A DNA stretch of 64,000 bases, from NCBI GenBank assembly GCA_016287075.1, contig JAEEVC010000011.1, positions 1 through 64,000 on the forward strand, read 5' to 3'. Shown here in pieces: positions 8,967-17,103 of this stretch. Made by a program: the position numbers and the translations under genes. The notes below the pieces were generated by a model that was not told where the DNA came from, searched no databases, and worked only from the letters and a program-made list of their open reading frames with translations. How positions within the stretch are numbered: the stretch's first letter is position 1; every line of letters begins with the position of its first letter. The DNA comes from Bacteroidales bacterium. GTDB lineage: Bacteria > Bacteroidota > Bacteroidia > Bacteroidales > UBA932.

Positions 8967-10229
8967 CTAGTCCAGCTCGTGGATGGCGAGGCCGGAACGG
9001 AGCTTGGGCTCGAACCAGGTGGTCTTGGGAGGCATGATGGCGCCGGAGTCGGCGATGGCCATCAGCTGGTCCATGGAGACCGGGTAGAGGGCGAAGGCGA
9101 CGGCCATCTCGCCGCTGTCCACGCGGCGGGAGAGCTCGCCGAGGCCGCGGATGCCGCCGACGAAATCGATGCGCTTGTCGGTACGGAGGTCCTTGATACC
9201 CAGTAGTTTGTCGAGGACGAGCGTCGAAAGGACCGTCACGTCGAGGACGCCGATCGGGTCGGTGTCGTCATAGCGGCCGGGCTTCGCGTCCAGGGTGTAC
9301 CACCGGCCGCCAAGGTACATCGAGAACTGGTGCAGGCGCGCGGGCGCGACCGGCTTCGCCGGGCGGCCGCAGCGCGGCTTGGCGGCGAGCGCCACCTCGA
9401 AATCCTCCTCCAGCGCCTTCAGGAAGGCCTCCGGGGCCATGCCGTTCAGGTCGCGGACGACGCGGTTGTAGTCGATGATCTGCAGCTGGCTCTGCGGGAA
9501 GCAGACGGCCATGAAGAAGTTGTATTCCTCGTCGCCGGTATGGTGCGGGTTCTGCGCCTTCTTCTCGGCGCCCACGCGGGCGGCGGCGGCCGTACGGTGG
9601 TGACCGTCAGCCACATAGAAGGCATCGACCTGGGTCGTGAAGATCTCCGTGATGCGGGCGTTGACCGCGTCGTCGGCGATCACCCAGAAGGTATGGCCGA
9701 AACCGTTCTCGTCCGTGAACCGGTACTCCGGCTTCCCGGCCGCGACGGCGGCGACGATGGCGTTCAGCTCCGGATGGTCCTTGTAGGCGAAGAAGACCGG
9801 CTCGATGTTGGCGTTCTGGATGCGGACGTGGATCATCCGGTCGTCCTCCTTGTCCTTCCGGGTCAGCTCGTGCTTCTTGATCCGGCCGGTGGCATAATCG
9901 TCGGTATGGGCGCAGAGGACCAGGCCGTACTGCGTACGCTTGCCCATCGTCTGGGCATAGACATAGTAGCGCTCCACGGGGTCGCGCACCAGCCAGCCGC
10001 GCTCCTTCCAGGCCTTGTAGTTGGCCACGGCCCGGTCATAGACGGGCTGGGCGTGTTCGTCCGCGATGGGATTGAAGTCAATCTCGGGCTTGGTGATGTG
10101 CAGGAGGGATTTCTCCCCGGCCATCGCCAGCGCTTCGGCGGAATTGAGGACATCATACGGCGGAGCGGCGACCTCGGTCACCAGCTCTTTCGGCGGCCGT
10201 ACCGCCGCAAAGGGTTTGACGCGTACCAT
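8967..10229 (-). CDS. DUF1015 family protein
   Basis: A 420-residue protein starting at MVRVKPFAAVRPP, the typical start of DUF1015; an in-frame ATG four codons earlier is also possible. The signature DGHHRTAAAARVG is present near residue 195, as is the N-terminal APPYDV motif. The family is widespread next to serA and serC in Bacteroidota, which suggests a link to serine metabolism, but its biochemical role is not established as far as I know. Here it is the last gene of the serC-serA unit, separated from serA by a long palindromic element. Confidence 0.88.
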   Translation of the reverse strand: MVRVKPFAAVRPPKELVTEVAAPPYDVLNSAEALAMAGEKSLLHITKPEIDFNPIADEHAQPVYDRAVANYKAWKERGWLVRDPVERYYVYAQTMGKRTQYGLVLCAHTDDYATGRIKKHELTRKDKEDDRMIHVRIQNANIEPVFFAYKDHPELNAIVAAVAAGKPEYRFTDENGFGHTFWVIADDAVNARITEIFTTQVDAFYVADGHHRTAAAARVGAEKKAQNPHHTGDEEYNFFMAVCFPQSQLQIIDYNRVVRDLNGMAPEAFLKALEEDFEVALAAKPRCGRPAKPVAPARLHQFSMYLGGRWYTLDAKPGRYDDTDPIGVLDVTVLSTLVLDKLLGIKDLRTDKRIDFVGGIRGLGELSRRVDSGEMAVAFALYPVSMDQLMAIADSGAIMPPKTTWFEPKLRSGLAIHELD

Positions 10230-10246
10230 ATGGCTTATCATTGCTG

Positions 10247-10371
10247 GTCCGGTCGGGTATATGTGCTGAAACCGTCGCTGCGCGACCCCTCCCACTGCGC
10301 TTCGCTTGCGGGCCCCTCCCTCTTATGCGGCCGAGGGTGGCCACAGGTTTCAGCACATATACCCGCCGGAC
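10247..10371. repeat. Palindromic intergenic element, copy 1 (between serA and DUF1015)
   Basis: The arms (10247-10273 and 10346-10371) pair over 26 bp with one bulged base. The 72-nt core holds in order a GTCGC-TGC-GCGAC mini-hairpin, CCCCTCCC, a variable hairpin, a second CCCCTCCC, TTATG, and a GCC-GAGGGT-GGC mini-hairpin followed by ACA. The same order recurs, inverted, at 16956-17098 with different arms. It could be a structured RNA or a small palindromic repeat element. Confidence 0.8.
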
Positions 10372-10378
10372 AAATAAA

Positions 10379-11299
10379 CTACTTATTGACCTGGAAACGG
10401 GTGTTGCCGGTGGCGAAGAAGTCCGCGATCTGGCGGGCGGCGGCGAGGCCGGCGTTGATGTTGGCCTCGGCCGTCTGGGCACCCATCTTCTTCGGGGTGG
10501 CGAAGACGCGGAGACCGAACTTCTCCTGGAGCGCGGCATAGTTGTCGGGCATGACGTCGGTGACGTACTTGAGGTCCGGACGCTCCTCGAGGGCCCGCAT
10601 GAGCCCGGCCTCGTCGATGACTTCCTTGCGGGCGGTGTTGACGAGGGTCGCCCCCTTCGGCATCTTTGTAATCAGCTCATAGCCAATGCTTCCAATGGTC
10701 GAAGGAAGGGCCGGGATGTGGATGGAGAGATAGTCGCTCGCGGCGTAGAGTTCCTCCACGGAGTGGACCGGTTCGGCGCCGCCTTCGACGATCTGCCCGT
10801 CCGTGAGGAACGGGTCGAGCGCGGAGACCGTCATGCCAAGGGCGCGGGCCTTCGCGCCGACCAGGCGGCCGACGTTGCCGTAGGCCTGGACGCCGAGGCG
10901 CTTCCCTGCGAGCTCGCTGCCCGTCGCGGGCGTGAACTGGGTCCGGGCCATGAAAATCATCATCGCGAGGGCGAGTTCCGCCACGGCGTTGGAATTCTGG
11001 CCGGGGGTGTTCATCACCACGATGCCGCGGGCCGAAGCGGCGGCGAGGTCGACATTGTCATAGCCGGCGCCGGCACGGACGACGATCCGCAGCTTCGGCG
11101 CGGCGGCGATCACCTCCGCGGTCACCTTGTCCGAGCGGATGATCATCGCCTCCGCATCGGCCGCGGCGGCCTCGAGGTCCGCCTGCTCCGCATATTTTTC
11201 CAGCCGGACCACCTCGTGCCCGGCCTCCGTGAGAATCCCGGCAATCCCCTCCACCGCCTTCGCGGCAAAGGGCTTCTGCGTTGCTAACAGTACTTTCAT
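10379..11299 (-). CDS. serA: D-3-phosphoglycerate dehydrogenase, short form
   Basis: Catalyses the first step of serine synthesis, oxidising 3-phosphoglycerate with NAD+. The 306-residue protein has the substrate-binding [10 protein letters not shown] motif near residue 75, the dinucleotide-binding stretch [14 protein letters not shown] near residue 145, and [10 protein letters not shown] near residue 230. No ACT or other regulatory domain follows, so it is the short (type III) form. In the usual catalytic TPHxGxxT motif the His is replaced: the sequence reads [10 protein letters not shown] recall the same Lys replacement in Bacteroides- and Entamoeba-type enzymes, so it need not be inactive. 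The start codon overlaps the serC stop codon by 3 nt. Confidence 0.92.
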   Translation of the reverse strand: MKVLLATQKPFAAKAVEGIAGILTEAGHEVVRLEKYAEQADLEAAAADAEAMIIRSDKVTAEVIAAAPKLRIVVRAGAGYDNVDLAAASARGIVVMNTPGQNSNAVAELALAMMIFMARTQFTPATGSELAGKRLGVQAYGNVGRLVGAKARALGMTVSALDPFLTDGQIVEGGAEPVHSVEELYAASDYLSIHIPALPSTIGSIGYELITKMPKGATLVNTARKEVIDEAGLMRALEERPDLKYVTDVMPDNYAALQEKFGLRVFATPKKMGAQTAEANINAGLAAARQIADFFATGNTRFQVNK

Positions 11300-12369
11300 T
11301 TCTTCAGGGTTTCAAATTCCTTCATGCAGTCGACCAGCGCCTGGACGTCCTCGACGGAGCAGGCGTTGTAGATGGAGGCGCGGAAGCCGCCGACGGAGCG
11401 GTGGCCCTTGATGCCGACCATGCCGTGTTCCTTGGCGAAGGCCATGAATTCATCCTGCAGCGCCTCGTAGCCGGGGGCCATGACGAAGCAGACGTTCATG
11501 ATGGAGCGGTCCTCCTTCTCCGCCGTGCCGACGAAGAGGCTGTTGCGGTCGATCTCCTCATAGAGGATCCGGGCCTTCTCCAGGTTGATTTTGTGGATGG
11601 CCTCGACGCCGCCGATGGATTTCAGCCACTTGAGGGTCTCGTTCATCACGAAGATGGAGAAGACCGGCGGGGTATTGAACATCGAGAGCTTGTCGATGTG
11701 GGTGCGGTAGTCGAGCATCGTCGGGATGTAGCGGCTGACGCGGCCGAGGGAATCCTTGCGGATGATGGCGAAGATGACGCCGGCGGGGCCGACGTTCTTC
11801 TGGGCGCCGCCGTAGATGAGGTCGTATTTGGAGACATCCACGGGGCGGGACATGATGTCCGAGGACATGTCCGCGATCAGCGGAACCGGGCAGTCCATGT
11901 CCTCGCGGATCTCGGTGCCGTAGATGGTATTGTTCGTCGTAATGTGCAGATAGTCAATATCTGACGGAATCTCGAAGCCCTTCGGGATGTAGGTGTAGTT
12001 CCGGTCCTTCGAACTGGCGATGGCATAGGCCTCGCCGATGCCTTTGGCCTCCTTGAGGGCCTTGGAAGCCCAGACGCCGGTATCGAGATAGGCCGCTTTC
12101 TTCTCCAGGTAGTTCATGGCCACGTAGAGGAACTGCAGGGAGGCGCCGCCGCCGAGGAAGACGACCTCGTGGGTGTCCGGAATGTGGAGCAGCTCCCGCC
12201 AGAGGGCGCGGCATTCGTTCATCACCGCATCCCACTCCTTCGTCCGGTGGGAGATGGAGAGGACGGAGACGCCGGTGCCGCTGAAGTCCTGCAGCGCAGC
12301 GATGGCATGGTCGATGGCCACCTGCGGCAACAGGCAGGGGCCGGCATTGAAGACATGCACTTTTTTCAT
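11296..12369 (-). CDS. serC: Phosphoserine aminotransferase
   Basis: Converts 3-phosphohydroxypyruvate and glutamate to phosphoserine with pyridoxal phosphate. I chose the start at [12 protein letters not shown], which gives 357 residues and the family's N-terminal FNAGP motif; an upstream extension would run into the promoter. The Schiff-base Lys is in [12 protein letters not shown] near residue 190. Downstream serA overlaps it by a few bases, so the two serine-pathway genes are translationally coupled. A -7 promoter element lies 25 nt upstream. Confidence 0.95.
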   Translation of the reverse strand: MKKVHVFNAGPCLLPQVAIDHAIAALQDFSGTGVSVLSISHRTKEWDAVMNECRALWRELLHIPDTHEVVFLGGGASLQFLYVAMNYLEKKAAYLDTGVWASKALKEAKGIGEAYAIASSKDRNYTYIPKGFEIPSDIDYLHITTNNTIYGTEIREDMDCPVPLIADMSSDIMSRPVDVSKYDLIYGGAQKNVGPAGVIFAIIRKDSLGRVSRYIPTMLDYRTHIDKLSMFNTPPVFSIFVMNETLKWLKSIGGVEAIHKINLEKARILYEEIDRNSLFVGTAEKEDRSIMNVCFVMAPGYEALQDEFMAFAKEHGMVGIKGHRSVGGFRASIYNACSVEDVQALVDCMKEFETLKK

Positions 12370-12393
12370 ATGGTCTGTTATAGAATGTTTAGC

Positions 12394-12401
12394 CAAATTT
12401 A
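12394..12401 (-). promoter_or_regulatory. -7 promoter element for serC
   Basis: TAAATTTG on the minus strand matches TAnnTTTG; a partial -33 (CTTG) lies 19 bp upstream. The element overlaps the last codons of the YigZ-family gene, so the serine unit begins inside the end of the preceding gene. Confidence 0.6.
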
Positions 12402-13004
12402 CGAAATCTCTTCCAAATTGCAAGTATCCACCTGCAGAATCCGTTCCCGGAAAGCGGCTTCCAGCGAGAGGCGCACGCGGACCGTCAGGGCGCAGTCCAT
12501 GCCGAATTCCTGGTCCTTCGCCGGGATGTCCATGTCCTTGAGGACTTTCATCACCGGATTCATCGCCAGGTAGCCGAAACGGAGGCGGAACGACTTCCCG
12601 GCGATCTTTTCGACGACCTCCGCCTGCGAGAGGGCGTCCGCGGTCGAACTCTTGTAGGCCCGGATCAGGCCGGGGATGCCCAGCTTGATGCCGCCGAAAT
12701 AGCGGACGACCACCACGAGCACGTCGCTCAGGCCGGCCGCGTCGATCTGGCCGAGGATCGGCCGCCCGGCGGAGCCCGACGGCTCGCCGTCGTCATTGGC
12801 CCGGAAACGGTCGCCGAGCCAGCCCAGCCGGTAGGCGTAGCAGTGGTGACGGGCGTCGTGGTACTCCTTCCGGAGCCCGGCGACGATCTCCTTCACCTCC
12901 TCCTCGGTCTCGACCGGATAAGCCCAGGCGATAAACCGCGAGCCGTTGTCCTTGAACAGGCCACCGGCTCGCGATGCGATACTCTTGTAGGCGTCCCGGA
13001 TCAC
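12399..13004 (-). CDS. yigZ: YigZ / IMPACT family protein
   Basis: A 201-residue protein with the IMPACT N-terminal fold: [16 protein letters not shown] near residue 22, a [12 protein letters not shown] stretch, the [14 protein letters not shown] signature near residue 70, and [13 protein letters not shown] near residue 97. Relatives include yeast and mammalian IMPACT, a regulator of the Gcn2 kinase; the bacterial function is not settled. The gene overlaps the upstream ROK kinase gene by 4 nt, so it is co-transcribed with the kinase and transporter. Confidence 0.88.
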   Translation of the reverse strand: MIRDAYKSIASRAGGLFKDNGSRFIAWAYPVETEEEVKEIVAGLRKEYHDARHHCYAYRLGWLGDRFRANDDGEPSGSAGRPILGQIDAAGLSDVLVVVVRYFGGIKLGIPGLIRAYKSSTADALSQAEVVEKIAGKSFRLRFGYLAMNPVMKVLKDMDIPAKDQEFGMDCALTVRVRLSLEAAFRERILQVDTCNLEEIS

Positions 13005-13963
13005 AGTTCCCAGGCCAGGGCGGAAGCGCCGAGGATGGCTGCGTCGGATTCCTTGAGCTGGGAGAAGACCACCTGGACCTTGTCCTTCCAGATCTTCAGG
13101 ACGTTCTCGTTCATCGCCCGGACGATCGGCTCATAGAGGAACTCCTTGGCGCGGGCGAGGCCGCCGAACAGGACGATGGCCTCGGGGGCGCTGAACGCGA
13201 TGAAATCGGCGAAGGCGCGGCCGAGGATGGTCCCGGTGTATTCGAAGACGCGGATGGCGAGGGCATCCCCCGTCCGGGCGGCGTCGAAGATATCCTTGGA
13301 GCTGATGTTCTCCACGTCGCGCAGGGAGGAGGGTTCATCGGTGGCGTCCAGCCACTCGCGGGCCGTACGGGCGACGCCGATGGCGGAGCAGTAGGCCTCG
13401 AGGCAGCCGTGGCGGCCGCAGCCGCAGGCACGTCCGTTCTGGCGGACGACGGTGACGTGGCCGAGTTCGCCGGCGAAGCCGTCATGGCCGTACACCACCT
13501 TGCCGTCGATGACGATGCCGCTGCCGACGCCGGTGCCGAGGGTGATCATGATGAAATTCTTCATGCCGCGCGCCGCGCCGTAGGCCATCTCGCCCACCGC
13601 CGCCGCATTGGCGTCGTTGGTCAGCGAGACCGGCATGCCGTCGAGCGCTTCCGACAGCATCTTCGAGAAGGGAACGGCGGCGGAGGCGGCCCAGGCCAGA
13701 TTCGGGGCGAAGGCCACTTCGCCGGTGTAGTAGTTGCCGTTCGGGGCGCCGACGCCGATGCCGCGGATGTCGTCCATGGTCTTCCCGGACTGGGCGACGC
13801 TGTCCTTGACGGCGTCCGCAAGCGCCGCGATGTATGCGGCGGCATCGGTGCCGTACGTATCTGTACGGATGATGGTTTGGGAAAGCACGTCACCGCGCGC
13901 GTCCACAACGCCGATCTTGGTGGTCTGACCACCTACATCGACTCCGACTACGAATTCTTTCAT
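13001..13963 (-). CDS. ROK-family sugar kinase (glucokinase-like)
   Basis: A 320-residue ROK kinase. The phosphate-binding motif DVGGQTTKIGV is at residue 9, the catalytic Asp is in LTNDANAAAVGE near residue 115, and the ROK zinc site CGCGRHGCLEAY is near residue 180. It lacks an N-terminal HTH, so it is an enzyme rather than a ROK repressor. It lies 1 nt downstream of an FHS-type sugar transporter, which suggests it phosphorylates the imported hexose, most likely glucose; fructose or N-acetylglucosamine cannot be excluded. Confidence 0.88.
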   Translation of the reverse strand: MKEFVVGVDVGGQTTKIGVVDARGDVLSQTIIRTDTYGTDAAAYIAALADAVKDSVAQSGKTMDDIRGIGVGAPNGNYYTGEVAFAPNLAWAASAAVPFSKMLSEALDGMPVSLTNDANAAAVGEMAYGAARGMKNFIMITLGTGVGSGIVIDGKVVYGHDGFAGELGHVTVVRQNGRACGCGRHGCLEAYCSAIGVARTAREWLDATDEPSSLRDVENISSKDIFDAARTGDALAIRVFEYTGTILGRAFADFIAFSAPEAIVLFGGLARAKEFLYEPIVRAMNENVLKIWKDKVQVVFSQLKESDAAILGASALAWEL

Positions 13964-13964
13964 A

Positions 13965-15227
13965 TTATTCGACAGGAATATCCTTGTTGACGTTCTTGGA
14001 GCCCACGAAGGCGTACCAGATCAGGTAGAACAGGCAGGCGATGATCAGCCAGTAGCTCTGGAGCGAGCCCACGTGGTCGGCGAGGAGGTTCTGGAAGAAC
14101 GGGATGATGCCGCCGCCGCAGACCAGCGCCATGAAGATGCCGGAGGCCGCCGCCGTGTATTTGCCGAGGCCCTCGACCGCGAGGTTGAAGATGGAGCCCC
14201 ACATGATCGAGGTGCAGAGGCCGCAGAGGATCATGAAGCCGAGGGAAAGCGGAATCTGGGAGGACTTGACCGTGATCGAGACGGTCTCAGGGGTGAAGAT
14301 GGCGCAGACCAGGAAGATGATGGCGAGGGAGGCCATCGAGCCGAGCATGACCTTGCTGCTCACCTTGGAGCCCACGGAGGCGCCGACCAGACGGCCGATC
14401 AGCATGCAGAGCCAGTAGCCGCCGATCATCGTGCCGGCGAGGGCGGGACCGACCCAGTCCAGGCCGGAATAATAGACATTGGCCGTGTTCGGGATGCCGA
14501 CCTCGATGCCGACATAGAAGAAAATGGCGATGGCGCCGAAGACGAAGTGCCTGAAAGACAGCGGACTGTGCGGATCCTTGGCGACATTTCCCGCGAGGCG
14601 GGCGGCCTTTTCTTCCGCGCTCTCCATGTGCGGTTCCGGAATCCGGGAGAACCAGATCACGAGGAAGGCGAGGGCGAAGATGGCCATGGCGATGATCATC
14701 ACGGGCGCAGCCTTCGAAACGGTGGCGTCCTGGATGCTGCCGCCGACCAGCCAGCCGACGAAGATCGGGGCGATGGTGCCGCCGATGGAATTGCAGGAGC
14801 CGCCCCACTGGATGAGCTGGTTGCCGCGGTTGCCGCCGCCGCCGAGCGTGTTGAGCATCGGGTTGACGACGATGTTCAGCAGGCACATCGAGAAGCCCGC
14901 GATGAAGGCGCCGAGGACATACACGCCGAAGCTCTCCATGTATCCGGACAGGAACTGGATGCCGACGCCGATGAAGCCGACGGCCACGGCCAGCAGCGCG
15001 GTCACCTTGTAGCCCTTCCGCTTCAGGATGATGCCGGCCGGGATGCCCATGCAGGCGTATGCGATGAAGTTGGCGAGGGTGCCGAGCTGGGAAAGGGCCT
15101 TGGAGGCGCCGAACTGGTTGGTCACGATGACCCCCATCGAACCGGCGAGGTTGGTCACGAATGCGATCATGAAGAAGAGGGCGAACATGATCGCAATCGC
15201 CAGGACATTGGTGTTTTGCTTTGCCAT
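13965..15227 (-). CDS. MFS sugar transporter, FHS (GluP/FucP) family
   Basis: A 420-residue inner-membrane protein with about 12 hydrophobic segments and FHS-family motifs: an N-terminal FVTNLAGSMGVIVTNQFG segment, NPMLNTLGGGGNRGNQLIQWGG near residue 120, and a GGGIIPFFQNLLAD motif near residue 375. FHS members are H+-coupled symporters for glucose, galactose or fucose. The adjacent ROK kinase makes glucose the best guess. The gene begins the transporter-kinase-YigZ unit and has a -7 element 43 nt upstream. Confidence 0.85.
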   Translation of the reverse strand: MAKQNTNVLAIAIMFALFFMIAFVTNLAGSMGVIVTNQFGASKALSQLGTLANFIAYACMGIPAGIILKRKGYKVTALLAVAVGFIGVGIQFLSGYMESFGVYVLGAFIAGFSMCLLNIVVNPMLNTLGGGGNRGNQLIQWGGSCNSIGGTIAPIFVGWLVGGSIQDATVSKAAPVMIIAMAIFALAFLVIWFSRIPEPHMESAEEKAARLAGNVAKDPHSPLSFRHFVFGAIAIFFYVGIEVGIPNTANVYYSGLDWVGPALAGTMIGGYWLCMLIGRLVGASVGSKVSSKVMLGSMASLAIIFLVCAIFTPETVSITVKSSQIPLSLGFMILCGLCTSIMWGSIFNLAVEGLGKYTAAASGIFMALVCGGGIIPFFQNLLADHVGSLQSYWLIIACLFYLIWYAFVGSKNVNKDIPVE

Positions 15228-15269
15228 TGCTATTACGGTTTAGTTGTTAGTTGTTTTCAAACCATTTCC

Positions 15270-15277
15270 CAAAAATA
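15270..15277 (-). promoter_or_regulatory. -7 promoter element for the FHS transporter unit
   Basis: TATTTTTG on the minus strand matches TAnnTTTG; TTTC, a 3-of-4 match to TTTG, lies 19 bp upstream. The spacer is a run of A between an ACGG/CCGT dyad. Confidence 0.55.
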
Positions 15278-15475
15278 CGGTTTTTTTTCCGTTTTGGAAA
15301 TCCCTGCCCGAAAAAAAGCGCTTCGCGATGGTCCGCCGCAGTTCTCCGGGGCTCCCCTGCTACCTCTCCGGTGGCTGACAGGGCTACCCTTTCGCAGTTC
15401 TCCAGGGCTTCACTGTTACCTCTCAGGCTACCCGCATGGCCCGCTCCCGACACGCCCCTGCCGCCACATTCAAAT

Positions 15476-15540
15476 CGTAAATAACTGTTTGACAGCTATT
15501 TACGCAAAATCGCTCCCCCGAAAACAAGGGAGCGATTTTT
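15476..15540. terminator. Tandem hairpins with a bidirectional terminator
   Basis: The first hairpin (15476-15504) pairs CGTAAATA with TATTTACG and, after one mismatch, CTG with CAG. The second (15506-15539) pairs AAAATCGCTCCC with GGGAGCGATTTT perfectly over 12 bp with a 10-nt loop, flanked by A on the left and T on the right. The second is a strong terminator in both directions and is the first convincing one downstream of kdgA. Confidence 0.85.
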
Positions 15541-15687
15541 CACAATTCGCTATGGTTCAGGCGTTTCCAATTTGAATGTTCCAAATTTGGTTGACCGCCG
15601 GAACCAGGCAACAGGCCGTCAGGCGAGGGGCCGCCGGGCGGGGCTTACCGCCTGGACTGGCAAAGGGCCGCCGGGAGGGGCCTACCG

Positions 15688-15926
15688 CCGGAACCAGGCG
15701 AGGGACTTGGCGCAGAGGTCGGAGACCGCGGCCCAGTCGCCGCGGGACAGGGACCATCCCTCAGAAAATTCGGTCTGGTCCCTGTCCCTCCGCTTTCTCC
15801 GCTTTGCGCACGTCGGAGGACGAGTGCAGCACGTTTTTGGTGCTGGGAGGCTGTTTCTGTGTCTGACCTAGGGGTCTGAGTGCCGGGTGACGCACGTTTT
15901 TTGCCCTCAATGGCCGATTCTGTGCG
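15688..15926 (-). repeat. 239-bp repeat carrying a kdgA 3'-end copy, unit A
   Basis: By eye it differs from unit B at only about 5 of 239 positions. Its first ~59 bp match the last codons of kdgA, in frame to a stop codon (…KSLAWFRR, then stop). The next ~45 bp form a perfect 13-bp inverted repeat, GGGACAGGGACCA / TGGTCCCTGTCCC. Further right lies a small CAGCAC/GTGCTG hairpin. Confidence 0.85.
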
Positions 15927-16009
15927 GAAAACACTGACAATGAACAGGCCCCTCTGCCCTGACGGGGCCCCCTACACGCTCCGCCGCTGCGGGGCAGGGC
16001 CCTTCAGTG

Positions 16010-16248
16010 CCGGAACCAGGCGAGGGACTTGGCGCAGAGGTCGGAGACCGCGGCCCAGTCGCTGCGGGACAGGGCCCATCCCTCAGAAAATTCGGTCTGG
16101 TCCCTGTCCCTCCGCTTTCTCCGCCTTGCGCACGTCGGAGGACGAGTGCAGCACGTTTTTGGTGCTGGGAGGCTGTTTCTGTGTCTGTCCTAGGGGTCTG
16201 AGTGCCGGGTGACGCACGTTTATTGCCCTCAATGGCCGATTCTGTGCG
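16010..16248 (-). repeat. 239-bp repeat carrying a kdgA 3'-end copy, unit B
   Basis: Begins 322 bp after unit A in the same orientation and ends 32 bp before the duplicated part of kdgA itself. The kdgA-like reading frame again ends in a stop (…KSLAWFRH, then stop). The 13-bp inverted repeat has one mismatch here (GGGCCCA against TGGTCCC). Confidence 0.85.
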
Positions 16249-16265
16249 CGACTCTTGTCGGGTTG

Positions 16266-16937
16266 TCAGGGCAGAGGGCGCCGGAACCAGGCGAGGGACT
16301 TGGCACAGAGGTCGGAGACCGCGGCCCAGTCGGCGCGGGCGACGACGTCCTTCGGGAAGAGCTTGGAGCCCATGCCGACGGCGGTGACGCCCGACTTGGC
16401 CCAGGCCGTGAGGTTCTCCTCGGTCGGCTCGACTGCGCCCGTGCACATGATCATGGCCCAGGGCAGCGGGGCGAGGATGTTCTTGACGAAGGCGGGGCCG
16501 CCGACGGTACCGGCGGGGAAGACCTTCACCAGGTCGCAGCCAAGTTCCTGTGCATGAACGATTTCCGTCACGGTTCCGCAGCCGGGGCTGTACGGGACGC
16601 CGCGCCGGTTGCAGAGGCGGACGACCTCTTCGACCATGCAGGGCGAGACGATGAAGTCAGCGCCCATCTGGATGTAGAGCGCCGCCGTCGGGGCGTCCAG
16701 GATGGTGCCGGCGCCGAGGGCCATCTCCGGGCATTCCGCCCGGACGAAGGCCACGAGCGACTCGAACACCTTGTGGGCGCCGTCGCCGCGGTTGGTAAAC
16801 TCGAACGCGCGGATGCCGCCGTCATAGCAGGCCTTGACGACCTGCTTCGTCAGTTCGACGTCCTTGTTGTAGAACACCGGAACGATCCCGGTCCCCCGGA
16901 TCAGCCCGATGGTATCGATTTTCTTGAACTTTGCCAT
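16266..16937 (-). CDS. kdgA: KDPG aldolase (2-dehydro-3-deoxy-6-phosphogluconate aldolase)
   Basis: Splits KDPG into pyruvate and glyceraldehyde-3-phosphate, the last step of galacturonate breakdown. The 223-residue protein starts at MAKFKKID. It has the class I aldolase motifs: catalytic Glu in RAFEFTNRGDG near residue 45, a GAGTILD motif near 78, and the Schiff-base Lys in DLVKVFPAGTVGG near 137. It is the last gene of the pectin/uronate series, separated from kdgK by a palindromic element. Its final ~59 bp occur twice more downstream. The C-terminus here (…WFRRPLP) is three residues longer than the copies, which stop right after WFRR or WFRH. Confidence 0.93.
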   Translation of the reverse strand: MAKFKKIDTIGLIRGTGIVPVFYNKDVELTKQVVKACYDGGIRAFEFTNRGDGAHKVFESLVAFVRAECPEMALGAGTILDAPTAALYIQMGADFIVSPCMVEEVVRLCNRRGVPYSPGCGTVTEIVHAQELGCDLVKVFPAGTVGGPAFVKNILAPLPWAMIMCTGAVEPTEENLTAWAKSGVTAVGMGSKLFPKDVVARADWAAVSDLCAKSLAWFRRPLP

Positions 16938-16955
16938 AACAGTCAATGCTTTGAA

Positions 16956-17098
16956 CGGCAGATGGCCGGAATGGAGTGTCGGTGACCTTCAAAAACCTGT
17001 GCCACCCTCGGCATCATAATAGGGAGGGGCCCATTTATGGGAGGGGTCGCGAAGCGACGGTTTTTGAAGGTTACCGACCGCAATGAAGCCATCTGCCG
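16956..17098. repeat. Palindromic intergenic element, copy 2 (between kdgK and kdgA)
   Basis: The inner arms (16978-16997 and 17059-17078) pair over 20 bp with one mismatch. Outer arms (16956-16966 and 17088-17098) pair over a further 11 bp. The core, read on the minus strand, shares with copy 1 the GTCGC-TTC-GCGAC hairpin, both CCCCTCCC motifs, TTATG, and GCC-GAGGGT-GGC followed by ACA. The central hairpin differs (CCCA-TAAA-TGGG). The arm sequences are unrelated to those of copy 1. Confidence 0.8.
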
Positions 17099-17103
17099 TA
17101 AAA

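Larger units (their letters stand above)
15228..16265. other. Repeat-rich intergenic region between kdgA and the MFS transporter
   Basis: This gap of about 1 kb contains no credible gene. From left to right it holds the transporter promoter, two imperfect ~45-bp direct repeats beginning CGCAGTTCTCC (15337 and 15393), a hairpin plus strong bidirectional terminator (15476-15540), short GCCGCCGGG-type repeats (about 15620-15690), and two 239-bp repeats that each begin with a copy of the 3' end of kdgA. Read from kdgA it is a long 3' untranslated region. Confidence 0.75.

Noticed and set aside
8967..10295. A longer N-terminus for the DUF1015 protein
   Set aside because: The added residues would be translated from the palindromic element and do not resemble the family; the ATG at MVRVKPF fits.
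15600..16260. A CRISPR array, suggested by the repeats
   Set aside because: The repeats are 239 bp and only two, without regular spacers or cas genes. The 56-bp array at 48855 is head to tail without spacers.
15907..16446. A 179-codon minus-strand frame overlapping the end of kdgA
   Set aside because: It is in a different frame from kdgA and consists of the 239-bp repeat plus shifted kdgA sequence; no signal or domain is visible.
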